A DNA stretch of 64,000 nucleotides from JAJCYK01 sp965212195 (lineage in GTDB: Bacteria; Bacteroidota; Bacteroidia; Cytophagales; Cyclobacteriaceae), in contig CBDBUW010000021.1 in NCBI GenBank assembly GCA_965212195.1, forward strand, positions 62,001 through 126,000, read 5' to 3'. This document shows positions 14,598 through 23,526 of this stretch, piece by piece. The translations under genes were made by a program, and so were the position numbers. How positions within the stretch are numbered: position 1 is the first letter of the stretch; the number at the start of each line of letters is the position of its first letter. Below the pieces are notes generated by a model that searched no databases, was not told where the DNA came from, and was given only the letters and a program-made list of their open reading frames with translations.

Positions 14598-16004
14598 CTA
14601 ATTTCTCTTGGTTAAACTTACTACGGATTCCACATGATGCGTGTGGGGAAACATATCCAGAGGATGTACCGATTCGATCTGGTACCAGGGATCCATTAAA
14701 GCCAGATCACGGGCCTGGGTGGCGGGGTTGCAACTGACGTAAACTATCCTGGATGGACCCAGTTTGGCGATCTCATAGATCACTTCCTCATGCATGCCAG
14801 CGCGTGGAGGATCGGTAATCAATACATCGCAATGACCATGACCATCCAACATATCACCTCTAAACACATCTTTCAGATCACCCGTATAGAAATGAGCATT
14901 CTCAATACCGTTGACCTTGGCGTTGGTCCGGGCATCCTCCACCGCTTCGGGAACCTGTTCAATTGCCACTACCTCCGACACTTGCGAGGCCAGGAATAAG
15001 GCTATGGTACCGGTACCGCTATAAAGATCGAAAACCGTCTCCTGTCCTTTTAGTTGGGCCAGGTCTCGCACCAGCCTATACATGTTCAAAGCTTGTTGGG
15101 GATTGGTCTGATAGAAAGACTTGGGTCCCACCCGGAACTGCAGCGCTTCCATTTGTTCGATGATGTGATCTTTTCCCGAAAAGTTGACCACCTCGAGGTC
15201 GTAAAAGGTTTCGTTACCCTTATTGTTTACCACATAGTTCAATGAGGTAATTTCCGGAAAGGCTTCCTGCAGTGATGTTAACAGGGCTTGCAATTCATCC
15301 TTCAGATAAGTTCCCACCTGTAGGATCACCATTAACTCTCCACTGCTGGCGGTACGGATCACCAGGTTACGCAGAAAACCCTCCTTTTTACGAATGTCAT
15401 AAAAATTTAAACCCTTATCCACAGCGTAGGTCTTTATCCAAAGTCGTATGGCATTGGATGGTTCGGGCTGTAAGTAGCATGTTTTGATGTCTACCACTTT
15501 ATCGAATTGTCTGGGCTTGTGAAAGCCTAATCCCTGGCGATCCATTTCTTCGCCGCTGGCGATTTCCTGAGCCTCCAACCACCGATAGTTGGAGAACGTA
15601 AACTCCAGTTTATTGCGATGATACTGGGTCAGAGGAGAGGGAAGGGTGGGTGATACTTCCGGGAAATCAATTTTAGCAATACGTTGCAGATTGTCGACCA
15701 CCTGTTGTCGTTTAAACTCCAGCTGGTGATCATAGGCAATGTGTTGCCATTTGCATCCACCACAAGTCCCGAAATGGTAGCAGAAAGGTTCTGTTCTTAG
15801 ACTGGAAGGTTCAAGAATATCCAGGGGGATGGCCTCCAGGTAATTTTTCTTTTTGCGAATGATGCGGATGTCGGCAACATCACCGGGGGCTACCCCCTCC
15901 ACAAAAACCACCTGTTCATCCCATTTGGCCACACACTTGCCTTCTGCGGCTGCCTTTTCAATGGTGATTCCCGGCAACACCAAATTTTTATATTTTTTAC
16001 TCAT
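14598..16004 (-). CDS. rlmD: 23S rRNA (uracil-5-)-methyltransferase, RlmD type
   Basis: 468 aa. An N-terminal TRAM domain (about residues 5-60; KWDEQVVFVEGVAPGD) precedes a 4Fe-4S site with CYHFGTCGGCKW (Cys-x5-Cys-x2-Cys) and a fourth cysteine in VDIKTCYLQ. The C-terminal methyltransferase domain shows VFDLYSGTGTIALFLA for S-adenosylmethionine and the catalytic YVSCNPATQARDL. It makes 5-methyluridine in rRNA; RlmD and RlmC/TrmA-type targets cannot be separated on sequence alone, so the symbol is by nearest family. Divergent from the secreted protein gene at 16080. Confidence 0.88.
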   Translation of the reverse strand: MSKKYKNLVLPGITIEKAAAEGKCVAKWDEQVVFVEGVAPGDVADIRIIRKKKNYLEAIPLDILEPSSLRTEPFCYHFGTCGGCKWQHIAYDHQLEFKRQQVVDNLQRIAKIDFPEVSPTLPSPLTQYHRNKLEFTFSNYRWLEAQEIASGEEMDRQGLGFHKPRQFDKVVDIKTCYLQPEPSNAIRLWIKTYAVDKGLNFYDIRKKEGFLRNLVIRTASSGELMVILQVGTYLKDELQALLTSLQEAFPEITSLNYVVNNKGNETFYDLEVVNFSGKDHIIEQMEALQFRVGPKSFYQTNPQQALNMYRLVRDLAQLKGQETVFDLYSGTGTIALFLASQVSEVVAIEQVPEAVEDARTNAKVNGIENAHFYTGDLKDVFRGDMLDGHGHCDVLITDPPRAGMHEEVIYEIAKLGPSRIVYVSCNPATQARDLALMDPWYQIESVHPLDMFPHTHHVESVVSLTKRN

Positions 16005-16079
16005 AATGAGGGCAGCAAATTTAAAGAAAACGTCGTCTAGATGGTAAAATACTTTCCTTTTTATCCTTATATTTATTGA

Positions 16080-18302
16080 ATGGCAAAACGTCTACTAACC
16101 TTAATTGTGGTATTTATTGCTTCTCTGGGTTCTTTATGGTCTACCCATATAGTTGGCGGAGAGTTCGAGTTGATCCACATCAGTGATTTTACCTACCGGC
16201 TTAATCTGGTGCTCTATTTCGACCAGGTGAATGGAAATCCCGGGGCTGAAGATACTCAGATCACTCCTTACCTCTTTCGTACTTCCGACAATATGTTCAT
16301 GGATTCGGTTACCTTGTTCAACTCAGGGTCGGAATTCGTGCCGTATTCACAACCTAACTGCGCGATTGGAGACCTGATCACCCGCCGTATACTCTATACT
16401 GCTACCATAACATTATCTCCCGAGCGCTATGGCGACCCAGAAGGATACTATGTAGCCTGGGAACGCTGCTGCCGCAATAATTTTGTCAACAACATCAACT
16501 ACCAGGGTGGAATCAACACCGTAGGGCAAACCTTCTTGCTGCAGTTTCCCCCGATAATGCGTGATGGGGGACAGTTCATTAATTCTACTCCGGTTTTATT
16601 CCCCCCTTTGCGGGATTATGCTTGTGTTGGGAAGCCTTTTTACACAGAATTCGGTGGAACCGACCTGGATGGTGATTCGCTGGTTTATACTTTGATCGAT
16701 CCTTTGGACAGCTCTACCGATGAGGCCTTTCCCCAGATAACCTCTGCCCCCTATTCCCCAATTCCCTGGGCCTTCGGTATTGATGTGGATAATATGGTGC
16801 CCGGAACACCTTCCCTGCAAGTAAATCGTACGGGGCTTATTACCGTGACGCCCAGTACCTCCGGACTATTCGTCTTTGCTCTTAGGGTAGAGGAGTTTCG
16901 AGATGGAGAAAAACTGGGCGAGGTACGCCGGGACTTTCAAATGCTGGTGGTAGACGGATGTGACTTCAGTACGCCCCCCAATGTTTTTGCTACCATAAAA
17001 GATGACAATGTACCCCTGAGTTCCATGGATACCCTGCGCTTTAGCTATGAAGACAGTAAATGCCTGGACCTGTTTGTTACCGACCAAGATCCCGATGAAG
17101 TGATTACCTTCAGAGCTATTCCAGTAAATTTTCAGGGGGAACTGGCCAATATATTCGAGTTTCCCGCAGGGATCACCGAAAATTTTGAAGATACTTTAAA
17201 GGTAGAGGTTTGTCTGCCTGATTGCCCCCCGGATGAGTCGGGGTTGATGGTGGTGGATCTGTTAGCTATGGACGATGCCTGCGCAGTACCTCTGATCGAT
17301 ACTACCCGATTGGTAATTGTCATCGAGCCTCCTCCTAATACCAACCCCATAGTGGATCCCCAACAAGTGACGCATGTGGTCACCAGCGAGCGAGAGCTCT
17401 ATGAGCTAGTGATCAATGCCACGGATGCCGACGACGACGCTTTGATCCTGGATGTGATCCCCATAGGCTTCAGCTTGGCAGACTATGGCATGTCGTTTCA
17501 GGAGCTGATCAGTAACCCCGGGGCTCTTTCCGCGCAATTTACCTGGGATGCCGACTGCCGCCGCTATGATTTTGACAACCGCAATATTTTCAACTTGTTG
17601 GTAGTAGTAGACGATGAAGATGAGTGTCTTTTCAGCAATCCCGATACCTTGGAACTCAATCTGGTCTTTGAGCTGCCACCTAACAACCGCCCTTTGATCA
17701 CTATTGAAAACGCCGTGGACAACTCCATTTCCGTGGATGTCAACAGCCCCATTGACCTGGATATTTTGGGGTTTGATCCGGATAATGACTCCATCTTTAT
17801 AGCGCTGGCGGAAGGAAGTGCTGAACTGCCGCCGGGAGTGAATTTCACTCCGGTTGGTGGTTTAGGCAATATTTCCACCAATTTCAGTTGGACTCCCACC
17901 TGTGAAGATGTACTGGCTAATCTAGGAGGGGTATTTACCTTCCGATTCCTGGTGCAGGACAATAGATGTATTAACCCAGTAAACGATATCGTGGAGCTGG
18001 AAGTAATCGTTCAGGACGGAGAATTTTCCCTGGAAGCTGTGGAGCCCAAGAACGTATTCACCCCGCTAAACAATGATGATTTTAATCCTGTGTACTTTGT
18101 GGATGACCTTCCGGAAGGTAACTGCGAGAATCGTTTTGAAGGAGTTACCATTTGGAACCGCTGGGGGAAACAGGTGTTTGAGGCGGATAGCCGGGATTTC
18201 CGCTGGGACGGCTCTAATACACCGCCCGGAGTATATTACTACTTGATCAAATACACCAATAGCGAGATCAAGGGTCACGTGTCGGTATTAGATGCCAAGT
18301 AG
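16080..18302 (+). CDS. Secreted protein with gliding-motility-type C-terminal domain
   Basis: 740 aa. A signal peptide (MAKRLLTLIVVFIASLGSLW) leads into HIVGGEFELIH, the opening seen in many such proteins, then several immunoglobulin/cadherin-like repeats with DxDxD turns (GTDLDGDSLVYTLID, DATDADDDALILD-type, GFDPDNDSIFIAL). The last 85 residues are the gliding-motility-associated C-terminal domain: FTPLNNDDFNPVYF, then WNRWGKQVFEADS, then WDGSNTPPGVYYYLIKY. In Bacteroidota this type B domain sends proteins through the type IX secretion system. A surface or secreted adhesin-like role is inferred. Confidence 0.88.
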   Translation: MAKRLLTLIVVFIASLGSLWSTHIVGGEFELIHISDFTYRLNLVLYFDQVNGNPGAEDTQITPYLFRTSDNMFMDSVTLFNSGSEFVPYSQPNCAIGDLITRRILYTATITLSPERYGDPEGYYVAWERCCRNNFVNNINYQGGINTVGQTFLLQFPPIMRDGGQFINSTPVLFPPLRDYACVGKPFYTEFGGTDLDGDSLVYTLIDPLDSSTDEAFPQITSAPYSPIPWAFGIDVDNMVPGTPSLQVNRTGLITVTPSTSGLFVFALRVEEFRDGEKLGEVRRDFQMLVVDGCDFSTPPNVFATIKDDNVPLSSMDTLRFSYEDSKCLDLFVTDQDPDEVITFRAIPVNFQGELANIFEFPAGITENFEDTLKVEVCLPDCPPDESGLMVVDLLAMDDACAVPLIDTTRLVIVIEPPPNTNPIVDPQQVTHVVTSERELYELVINATDADDDALILDVIPIGFSLADYGMSFQELISNPGALSAQFTWDADCRRYDFDNRNIFNLLVVVDDEDECLFSNPDTLELNLVFELPPNNRPLITIENAVDNSISVDVNSPIDLDILGFDPDNDSIFIALAEGSAELPPGVNFTPVGGLGNISTNFSWTPTCEDVLANLGGVFTFRFLVQDNRCINPVNDIVELEVIVQDGEFSLEAVEPKNVFTPLNNDDFNPVYFVDDLPEGNCENRFEGVTIWNRWGKQVFEADSRDFRWDGSNTPPGVYYYLIKYTNSEIKGHVSVLDAK

Positions 18303-18334
18303 TTCGCTTAGAATTAAAGCCTTAAAACCCCAGC

Positions 18335-20797
18335 TTAAAACCCTATTCCTAGACGCAGGCCGCTCCTTTGGTGGGAGCCTTCCAGCCAACTGTGGTAATA
18401 GTCGATGCGCAGTACTTTAAAAATGTGCTCCAGCCCCACTCCAAATTCCCAATAATTCCCTGCGGAACTTGTATTCAAATAATGTGCCGCCGTTACCACC
18501 TGGATCCTGGTCTTGCGCAATAAGGGGATCTTGTTGATGATAAATCCGTTGAAATGGTGTTCGTAATGTCCCTGATAGTAGGTGCTGGTGGTACTGTATA
18601 GGTAATAATCCAGTAATTGATAGTTTCCAATTTCAAAGTGCCCGAAGACCGTGCGGTTGCCGTTGAAATGTTGATAATCCACAAAGCTAAGACTGTCCTT
18701 AGTGAGAAAGCCACCCATTTTTAATGAATAGATACCGGTGCCCCATAGTCCCATTTTGAACTCATGTGAGACTTCGGCACTAAGTTTTTGAAAATCCAGG
18801 TCCGAACCCAGGAAATCCGGGAACACCGCTTGATACGATAGGGTTATTGCCGGGTACTTGCGCTTGATAATAAACTTGCGGTAGGGCCTTTTAATATATT
18901 TTTGACCGGGCTGCCATTTGATTTTCAAATTCCACAGAAAGGCCCGGTGCTCGGGAAACACTGTAGGATCCAGTTCAATGTTTTCCGGGGCATTAGGGGT
19001 AAACTCCCGCTCGTCCCGGTCCTTAAAGGTATAATCGTTGGTATTTTCCAGGGGTCGGCGTTGTGACCATTCCAGAGAACCTGTCAAATAGAACCCGTTG
19101 AGGATCTCTGAATGGTGCTCTGCTTTAAAATAGCTCTTCTCATAAATTTTCAGGAAGTTCTTTTCCTCTACCAGGGTGTAAAATGTATTGTCAAAAGCAG
19201 CAAGCGGCACGGATTCATTCAATGATTCTACAAACCGGCCTGCGGATACTCGAATGGAGGCAAATTTTAAGGGATTGTAATAATACCGGGTTTTTATGTG
19301 AGCATTGAAGCGTTCATTGCTGAACCCGTAGCGGAATTCAGGATTAATACGGTAGAAACGGTGATCTTCGTACTCTTGAGTAAATCTAAAGCCTAAATTG
19401 GGCACAAACCCTTCCACGGTGTTGAACTGGAGCAACTCCACCAGCGAAGGGAAGTTCCAGGATCGTTTTTTGAAACTATGGCGAAAGGTTTTACCAGTGA
19501 GGAAAATATGAGTGGGGGTGACCTGGTTGTTTTTATGGTCGATAGAATCCAGATAAGGCTCGCTTTTCTTGATCACTTGCATACTGTCCTTAAAGTGGTA
19601 GTCCTCGATCTCCGCAATGGTCAGGGGGATGGGGCGGGTGATCTCCCAGTATATGCTGTCTTTTTTATTGGAGTTGACGTCCACGGTAATGACCTCATTG
19701 CTGAAATACCGGGAAGGGATTCCCTCATTAATGTTGTAGTCTGTATATACCCCCACAAAGTAGCCTTCACCTTTAAAGCCAAAGGCATTCAATAGAAAGT
19801 TGAATTGCTGGGATAGCAGGGTCCAGACCTTTTTTCCATCCTTGTCAACCGGGGCCATCATTTGTTTGATGCGCAGGCTGTCTACAAATTCAATTTGATG
19901 TTCTTTGGTAAGCAATAGGTCTACACTGTGCAAGCGCCAGCTGTCGTCTACGATGTATACCAGACCCGAAAAGCTGGGGTCGTGGGAGCGCTTGGGGAAT
20001 ACTTTGATCTTATTGATCACCTGCCCGTCTTGATGGACCGTGCCCGCCAGCTCATAATCGTAAAACAGCATGGCATTGTCGGCGATGGGAGAAATAAAGC
20101 CACGCTCGCTAAGACCCTCGGAATAGATCTGGTTTTCGTAAAAGGAAATAAGCACATCCGAAGCCTGGTTAAAACTAAAGGCCCGGTTGTCCCCAGATAC
20201 CTTGCTGCTGATGACTTTTTCCTTGACTTTATCTGGTTGCTTCACACTGAGTTCGGAAACACTTTCAGAGAGGTACACGATGCCGGTGTCTACGGTTACC
20301 GGGATGCCCAGAATACGCTCCGGAACTTCATCCAGTCGTTGGGATCCTTTTATGTAGACGTTGCACTGATAGTCTTGCACTTCACGCAGGTGCTTTTTGC
20401 GCTGGGCGATGGCATTACGAATGATGCCGTAGGCGGGATCTTCAGCCCCAGGTTTAATTACCAAAGCTTCCAGCTGTAATACTTCAGGCTGCATCTGGAC
20501 ATTCAACATTACAGTGGCTGAGGGGTCTTCAATATTTTGTTCAACCGATTTGTAACCCACAAATTGGATCACAACGGTAGGATTTCCCTTTTGGAGTTCA
20601 AGGCTATAAAAACCTAAGGCATTGGAGGTGGTACCGTTGGTAGTATTTTTCTGATGGATGGTGGCAAAGGGCAGTCCTGCGCCGTTTTCATCACTAATTC
20701 GACCGTGGAGCTGCTGGTCTTGAGCCGCCAGCTGTAGCAACGGTACTATCCATAACAGCAGTATGAACCAAAAATGAAGGGTTTTAAGCTTGTTCAT
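18335..20797 (-). CDS. DUF5686 outer-membrane protein with carboxypeptidase-like N-terminal domain
   Basis: 820 aa. A signal peptide is followed at about residues 29-110 by a CarboxypepD_reg-like beta-sandwich (LHGRISDENGAGLPFATIHQ, then VGYKSVEQN), as in the plug-side extension of TonB-dependent receptors. The long remainder is the DUF5686 region, rich in aromatic amphipathic strands, ending in a typical C-terminal strand (GLRLGIGF). The family is confined largely to Bacteroidota and is thought to form an outer-membrane barrel; substrate unknown. It is divergent from the SDR gene, sharing a two-way promoter. Confidence 0.85.
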   Translation of the reverse strand: MNKLKTLHFWFILLLWIVPLLQLAAQDQQLHGRISDENGAGLPFATIHQKNTTNGTTSNALGFYSLELQKGNPTVVIQFVGYKSVEQNIEDPSATVMLNVQMQPEVLQLEALVIKPGAEDPAYGIIRNAIAQRKKHLREVQDYQCNVYIKGSQRLDEVPERILGIPVTVDTGIVYLSESVSELSVKQPDKVKEKVISSKVSGDNRAFSFNQASDVLISFYENQIYSEGLSERGFISPIADNAMLFYDYELAGTVHQDGQVINKIKVFPKRSHDPSFSGLVYIVDDSWRLHSVDLLLTKEHQIEFVDSLRIKQMMAPVDKDGKKVWTLLSQQFNFLLNAFGFKGEGYFVGVYTDYNINEGIPSRYFSNEVITVDVNSNKKDSIYWEITRPIPLTIAEIEDYHFKDSMQVIKKSEPYLDSIDHKNNQVTPTHIFLTGKTFRHSFKKRSWNFPSLVELLQFNTVEGFVPNLGFRFTQEYEDHRFYRINPEFRYGFSNERFNAHIKTRYYYNPLKFASIRVSAGRFVESLNESVPLAAFDNTFYTLVEEKNFLKIYEKSYFKAEHHSEILNGFYLTGSLEWSQRRPLENTNDYTFKDRDEREFTPNAPENIELDPTVFPEHRAFLWNLKIKWQPGQKYIKRPYRKFIIKRKYPAITLSYQAVFPDFLGSDLDFQKLSAEVSHEFKMGLWGTGIYSLKMGGFLTKDSLSFVDYQHFNGNRTVFGHFEIGNYQLLDYYLYSTTSTYYQGHYEHHFNGFIINKIPLLRKTRIQVVTAAHYLNTSSAGNYWEFGVGLEHIFKVLRIDYYHSWLEGSHQRSGLRLGIGF

Positions 20798-20815
20798 GTA
20801 CCAGGCCTGTAAATA

Positions 20816-20845
20816 GCCAAATGTAAATATTTACTTACATTTGGC
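20816..20845. promoter_or_regulatory. Inverted repeat carrying divergent -7 elements
   Basis: GCCAAATGTAA and TTACATTTGGC, perfect 11-base arms around 8 bases. Each arm contains TACATTTG, matching the Bacteroidota -7 consensus: one on the plus strand at 20836-20843 toward the SDR gene, one on the minus strand at 20825-20818 toward DUF5686. Good -33 elements are lacking, so a regulator may bind here. Confidence 0.6.
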
Positions 20846-20864
20846 GTGAGCATATACCTTAAAA

Positions 20865-21671
20865 ATGAAAGACAAAGTTGTAATTATCACCGGAGGCAGT
20901 TCCGGTATTGGCAAGGCGCTGGCCTTCCATTTCGGTGAACGCGGCTCCAAATTGGTGATTACGGGACGCCGGGAGGACGCCTTGAATGCCGCTGCGGCTG
21001 AACTCCGGAAAAAAGGTATTGAGGTCATGACCATTGCTGGGGACGTCAGCAAAGAGGAAGACAACCGTTTGTTGGCAGAGCAGACCCTAGAGCATTTTGG
21101 CAAGATCGATATATTGATCAATAATGCGGGGATTTCCATGAGGGCTTTGTTTGAAGAAGTGGAGCTGGAGGTGATCCGCAAAGTAATGGATATCAATTTC
21201 TACGGGTCTTTATATGCCACCAAGTATTGCCTGCCCTCTATAATTGAGCATAAGGGGTCGGTGGTAGGGGTCTCTTCCATTGCCGGATACCGGGGGCTTC
21301 CGGGCAGGGTTGGTTACTCCGCCTCTAAATTTGCCATGCAGGGGTTTCTGGAGTCCCTACGCACGGAAATGATCCCCAAAGGCGTGCATGTGCTGACTGC
21401 TTGTCCGGGATTTACCACGTCCAATATCCGGGAAGCCTCTCTCACCAAGGACGGCAGTGCCCAGGGAGCATCGCCCCGGGATGAAAACAAAATGATGAGT
21501 GCGGAAACCTGCGCCCGCCATATCTATAATGCTGTGGTAAAGCGAAAAAAGCATTTAGTGCTCACCACACAGGGTAAAGTAACCGTGTTTATGAATAAGT
21601 TGTTTCCGGGATTTATGGACAAGCTGGTATACCGGGAAATGGCTAAAGAGGAGAACAGTCCCTTTAAGTGA
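20865..21671 (+). CDS. Short-chain dehydrogenase/reductase
   Basis: 268 aa, classical SDR. The nucleotide-binding motif is VVIITGGSSGIGKALA, followed by the NNAG motif (ILINNAGISM). The catalytic set is Ser in VVGVSSIAGYRG and Tyr-x3-Lys in YSASKFAMQGF. The ITGRRED segment after the second strand suggests preference for NADPH. The C-terminal extension has a helix-rich segment (LNKLFPGFMDKLVYREM) typical of DHRS7-like members. The substrate cannot be predicted. Divergent from the DUF5686 gene. Confidence 0.92.
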   Translation: MKDKVVIITGGSSGIGKALAFHFGERGSKLVITGRREDALNAAAAELRKKGIEVMTIAGDVSKEEDNRLLAEQTLEHFGKIDILINNAGISMRALFEEVELEVIRKVMDINFYGSLYATKYCLPSIIEHKGSVVGVSSIAGYRGLPGRVGYSASKFAMQGFLESLRTEMIPKGVHVLTACPGFTTSNIREASLTKDGSAQGASPRDENKMMSAETCARHIYNAVVKRKKHLVLTTQGKVTVFMNKLFPGFMDKLVYREMAKEENSPFK

Positions 21672-21720
21672 CAACCTTAGTAACGGGCCAAATGATTAAC
21701 CCAAGAGATCAGCCAAACCA

Positions 21721-22467
21721 TCAACTTTCGATGAGAGCCAGATGACTTTCACGCACATAGACCTGGCGGTCTTCCCACTTCACTTTCACCCACACATCAT
21801 TCTGATTGAAAATTTGTACCCGGTTACCTCGACCGATGATCCCCACTACATCGGCGGCAGAGGAAGGGGCCTCCCGCACGTAAGCCTGATCGGTTAGGAT
21901 AATGGCCTTGTTGCTGCCTTGCCCGAAGTTGATGAGGGTAAACAGCACGCCCAGGACCAGTACGAAGATTATCCCCGGTGCTAGTGGTCGGAATCCTCTT
22001 CTTTTTTGCCAAATGATAAAACTGAATATAAACAACGCCAAAGCCACCAGCACGCCAATGAGCTGTACATAGAACCTTTTAAATAGGGTGCGAAAGAACT
22101 CCAGATCGGTGAATTGATATCCCTGCAGCTGATGTTGTTTGGCCAAATCTTCCATTTTGCGCAGCGCCCGCTTGTCGGACGTTTGGGCATAGTAGATGTT
22201 CAAATAGTAGAGTGCCTGGCTAAAATCTCCCAGTCCCTCTTTTATAAAGGCCATTTTCAGCAACATACCGTGAGAGAACTGCTGATCTTCCTTTAGAATC
22301 TGCTCATACAATTCAATGGATTCTGTGTATTTGCCGGCAGCAAACAGGGAATCGGCCAGTAGCAGATCCGATTTTACGGAGGAATCTTGCCCCCATAGCG
22401 GCGCTACCAATACCAGACCACAGCAAGCCAGGAGAATTTTATATTTTAGGTTTTGCATTCTAAACAT
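21721..22467 (-). CDS. TPR and SH3-domain membrane protein (BatE-like)
   Basis: 248 aa. A signal peptide is followed by two or three tetratricopeptide repeats (LLLADSLFAAGKYTESIELYEQ, ALYYLNIYYAQT), then two membrane helices around residues 135-185 (VQLIGVLVALALFIFSFIIW; GIIFVLVLGVLFTLINF). The end is a bacterial SH3 domain (AYVREAPSSAADVVG, VWVKVKWEDRQVYVRE). This layout is that of BatE, the TPR/SH3 protein of the Bacteroides aerotolerance operon, but no Bat neighbour is present, so the role remains open. The initiation codon overlaps the tRNA-Lys promoter on the other strand. Confidence 0.8.
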   Translation of the reverse strand: MFRMQNLKYKILLACCGLVLVAPLWGQDSSVKSDLLLADSLFAAGKYTESIELYEQILKEDQQFSHGMLLKMAFIKEGLGDFSQALYYLNIYYAQTSDKRALRKMEDLAKQHQLQGYQFTDLEFFRTLFKRFYVQLIGVLVALALFIFSFIIWQKRRGFRPLAPGIIFVLVLGVLFTLINFGQGSNKAIILTDQAYVREAPSSAADVVGIIGRGNRVQIFNQNDVWVKVKWEDRQVYVRESHLALIES

Positions 22468-22482
22468 TAGAGCTTACATTTG
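22452..22482 (+). promoter_or_regulatory. Promoter of tRNA-Lys
   Basis: TTTG (22452-22455), exactly 19 bases, TACATTTG (22475-22482): a perfect match to the Bacteroidota housekeeping promoter. Transcription should begin near 22489, about 130 bp before the tRNA. Confidence 0.7.
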
Positions 22483-22557
22483 CATTCCATTTAGGCAAAA
22501 CGGAGGTAAAGATACTAAGTTTTTCCAGAATGGGAATGAACTTCAGCATTCGGAATT

Positions 22558-22577
22558 CCTGCCTGCCGGCAGGCAGG
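22558..22577. repeat. Perfect 20-bp palindrome
   Basis: CCTGCCTGCC and GGCAGGCAGG abut. It lies inside the presumed leader of the tRNA-Lys transcript. A degenerate relative (CCTGCCTCCCGGCTGGCAGG) is at about 38085-38103, so it is a dispersed repeat of this genome. Confidence 0.7.
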
Positions 22578-22621
22578 CGACGTTCGATGTTCATTATTCC
22601 GAGTCCTGCAAGGACGAGGCT

Positions 22622-22694
22622 GATTCCTTAGCTCAGTTGGTAGAGCAACGCCCTTTTAAGGCGTGGGTCCTGGGTTCGAGCCCCAGAGGGATCA
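22622..22694 (+). tRNA. tRNA-Lys (TTT)
   Basis: 73 nt. Acceptor arms GATTCCT and AGGGATC pair with one G-U. The D arm is TAGCTCAGTTGGTAGAGCA, the anticodon arm ACGCC-CTTTTAA-GGCGT with anticodon TTT, and the T arm CTGGGTTCGAGCCCCAG. CCA is not encoded in full (ACA follows). Confidence 0.97.
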
Positions 22695-22731
22695 CAGGAC
22701 AATTACGAAAGACGAAAGACGAATTACGAAA

Positions 22732-22756
22732 CCTCGGTTTGACGCCGGGGTTTTTT
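22732..22756 (+). terminator. Terminator after tRNA-Lys
   Basis: CCTCGG, 7-base loop, CCGGGG and six T residues, 38 bp after the tRNA. Confidence 0.8.
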
Positions 22757-22793
22757 CATGGGGCGAGAAGCCTGCCCCGAGTGAGGCGAAGGG

Positions 22794-22814
22794 GAGCCCC
22801 AGAGGGATCACAGG
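22794..22814 (+). repeat. Duplicated 3' end of tRNA-Lys
   Basis: 21 bp identical to 22678-22698, covering the end of the T arm, the 3' acceptor strand and four following bases. It is followed by a TCCCGGC / GCCGGGA hairpin (22815-22833) and a second terminator. This may be an attachment-site scar or the remains of a duplicated tRNA. Confidence 0.75.
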
Positions 22815-22873
22815 TCCCGGCACAAGGCCGGGAAATTAGCAATTAGCAATTAGCAATGAACAATTAGCAATGA

Positions 22874-22897
22874 CCCTGGCTTTGGCCAGGGTTTTTT
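22874..22897 (+). terminator. Second terminator in the tRNA-Lys region
   Basis: CCCTGGC, TTTG, GCCAGGG and six T residues. It stands after the duplicated tRNA end at about the same distance as the first terminator after the tRNA. Confidence 0.75.
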
Positions 22898-23526
22898 GTT
22901 TGTGGGGCGAGAAGTTGTACACTGATGAGTGGAGAGTGAAGAATTGAGAGTTGAGAACCGAGACTTCGGATCGCTTCATATATCATCGTTCATCATTCGG
23001 AAATCAAGCGACCCCAGCCTGTCCTGATGACCTCAGGCTACTGGTTAGGAAAGCTATATACCTGTTTGGGGAATGGGCAGAAACACCATATATTGGATTT
23101 AGCAAGGAGACTTTAGTAGGGGGAACATTATATATCGATTTGCGGGTTGCAAATGTACTCCTGGTTAAAACCTTAGTTACTCCGCAGTTCGGGGTAGATT
23201 ACGTTGGCAGCCAAACATACAGTTAAGCAGGCTGTAGCACACCCAAGATACCTGGGAAAAGAGGCTCAAGCCCTGTTGAATCCAAAAGTTAGCGCTATGA
23301 TGATAAGAAAAGGTTCTGACCAAGATTTTTGAAGTTTAGCCGAACGGAATTGGGTAAGCAACTTTACAGCGGTTAGGTCCCGTCGAGTTCAATCCAATGA
23401 ATCGAGACGCAAATATTACTTAGTAAAGGATTATTAAAGGACTCTTGGTGTAACATCACTATTAAAGGGGCGGGGCCTGCTTATGAGTTTAAAATATGAT
23501 TCCGGCGGGATTCCGTTGTTATATCG
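22898..23526. other. Gene-free stretch before the pentapeptide-type gene
   Basis: About 630 bp. AATTAGC- and ATTACGAA-type simple repeats flank its left end. An open frame at 22951-23226 has no start context or recognisable domain and is not called. No RNA structure or repeat was recognised. It looks like decayed mobile DNA. Confidence 0.4.

Noticed and set aside
22951..23226. 91-codon open frame after tRNA-Lys
   Set aside because: No recognisable domain, weak start, irregular composition; more likely chance or decayed sequence.
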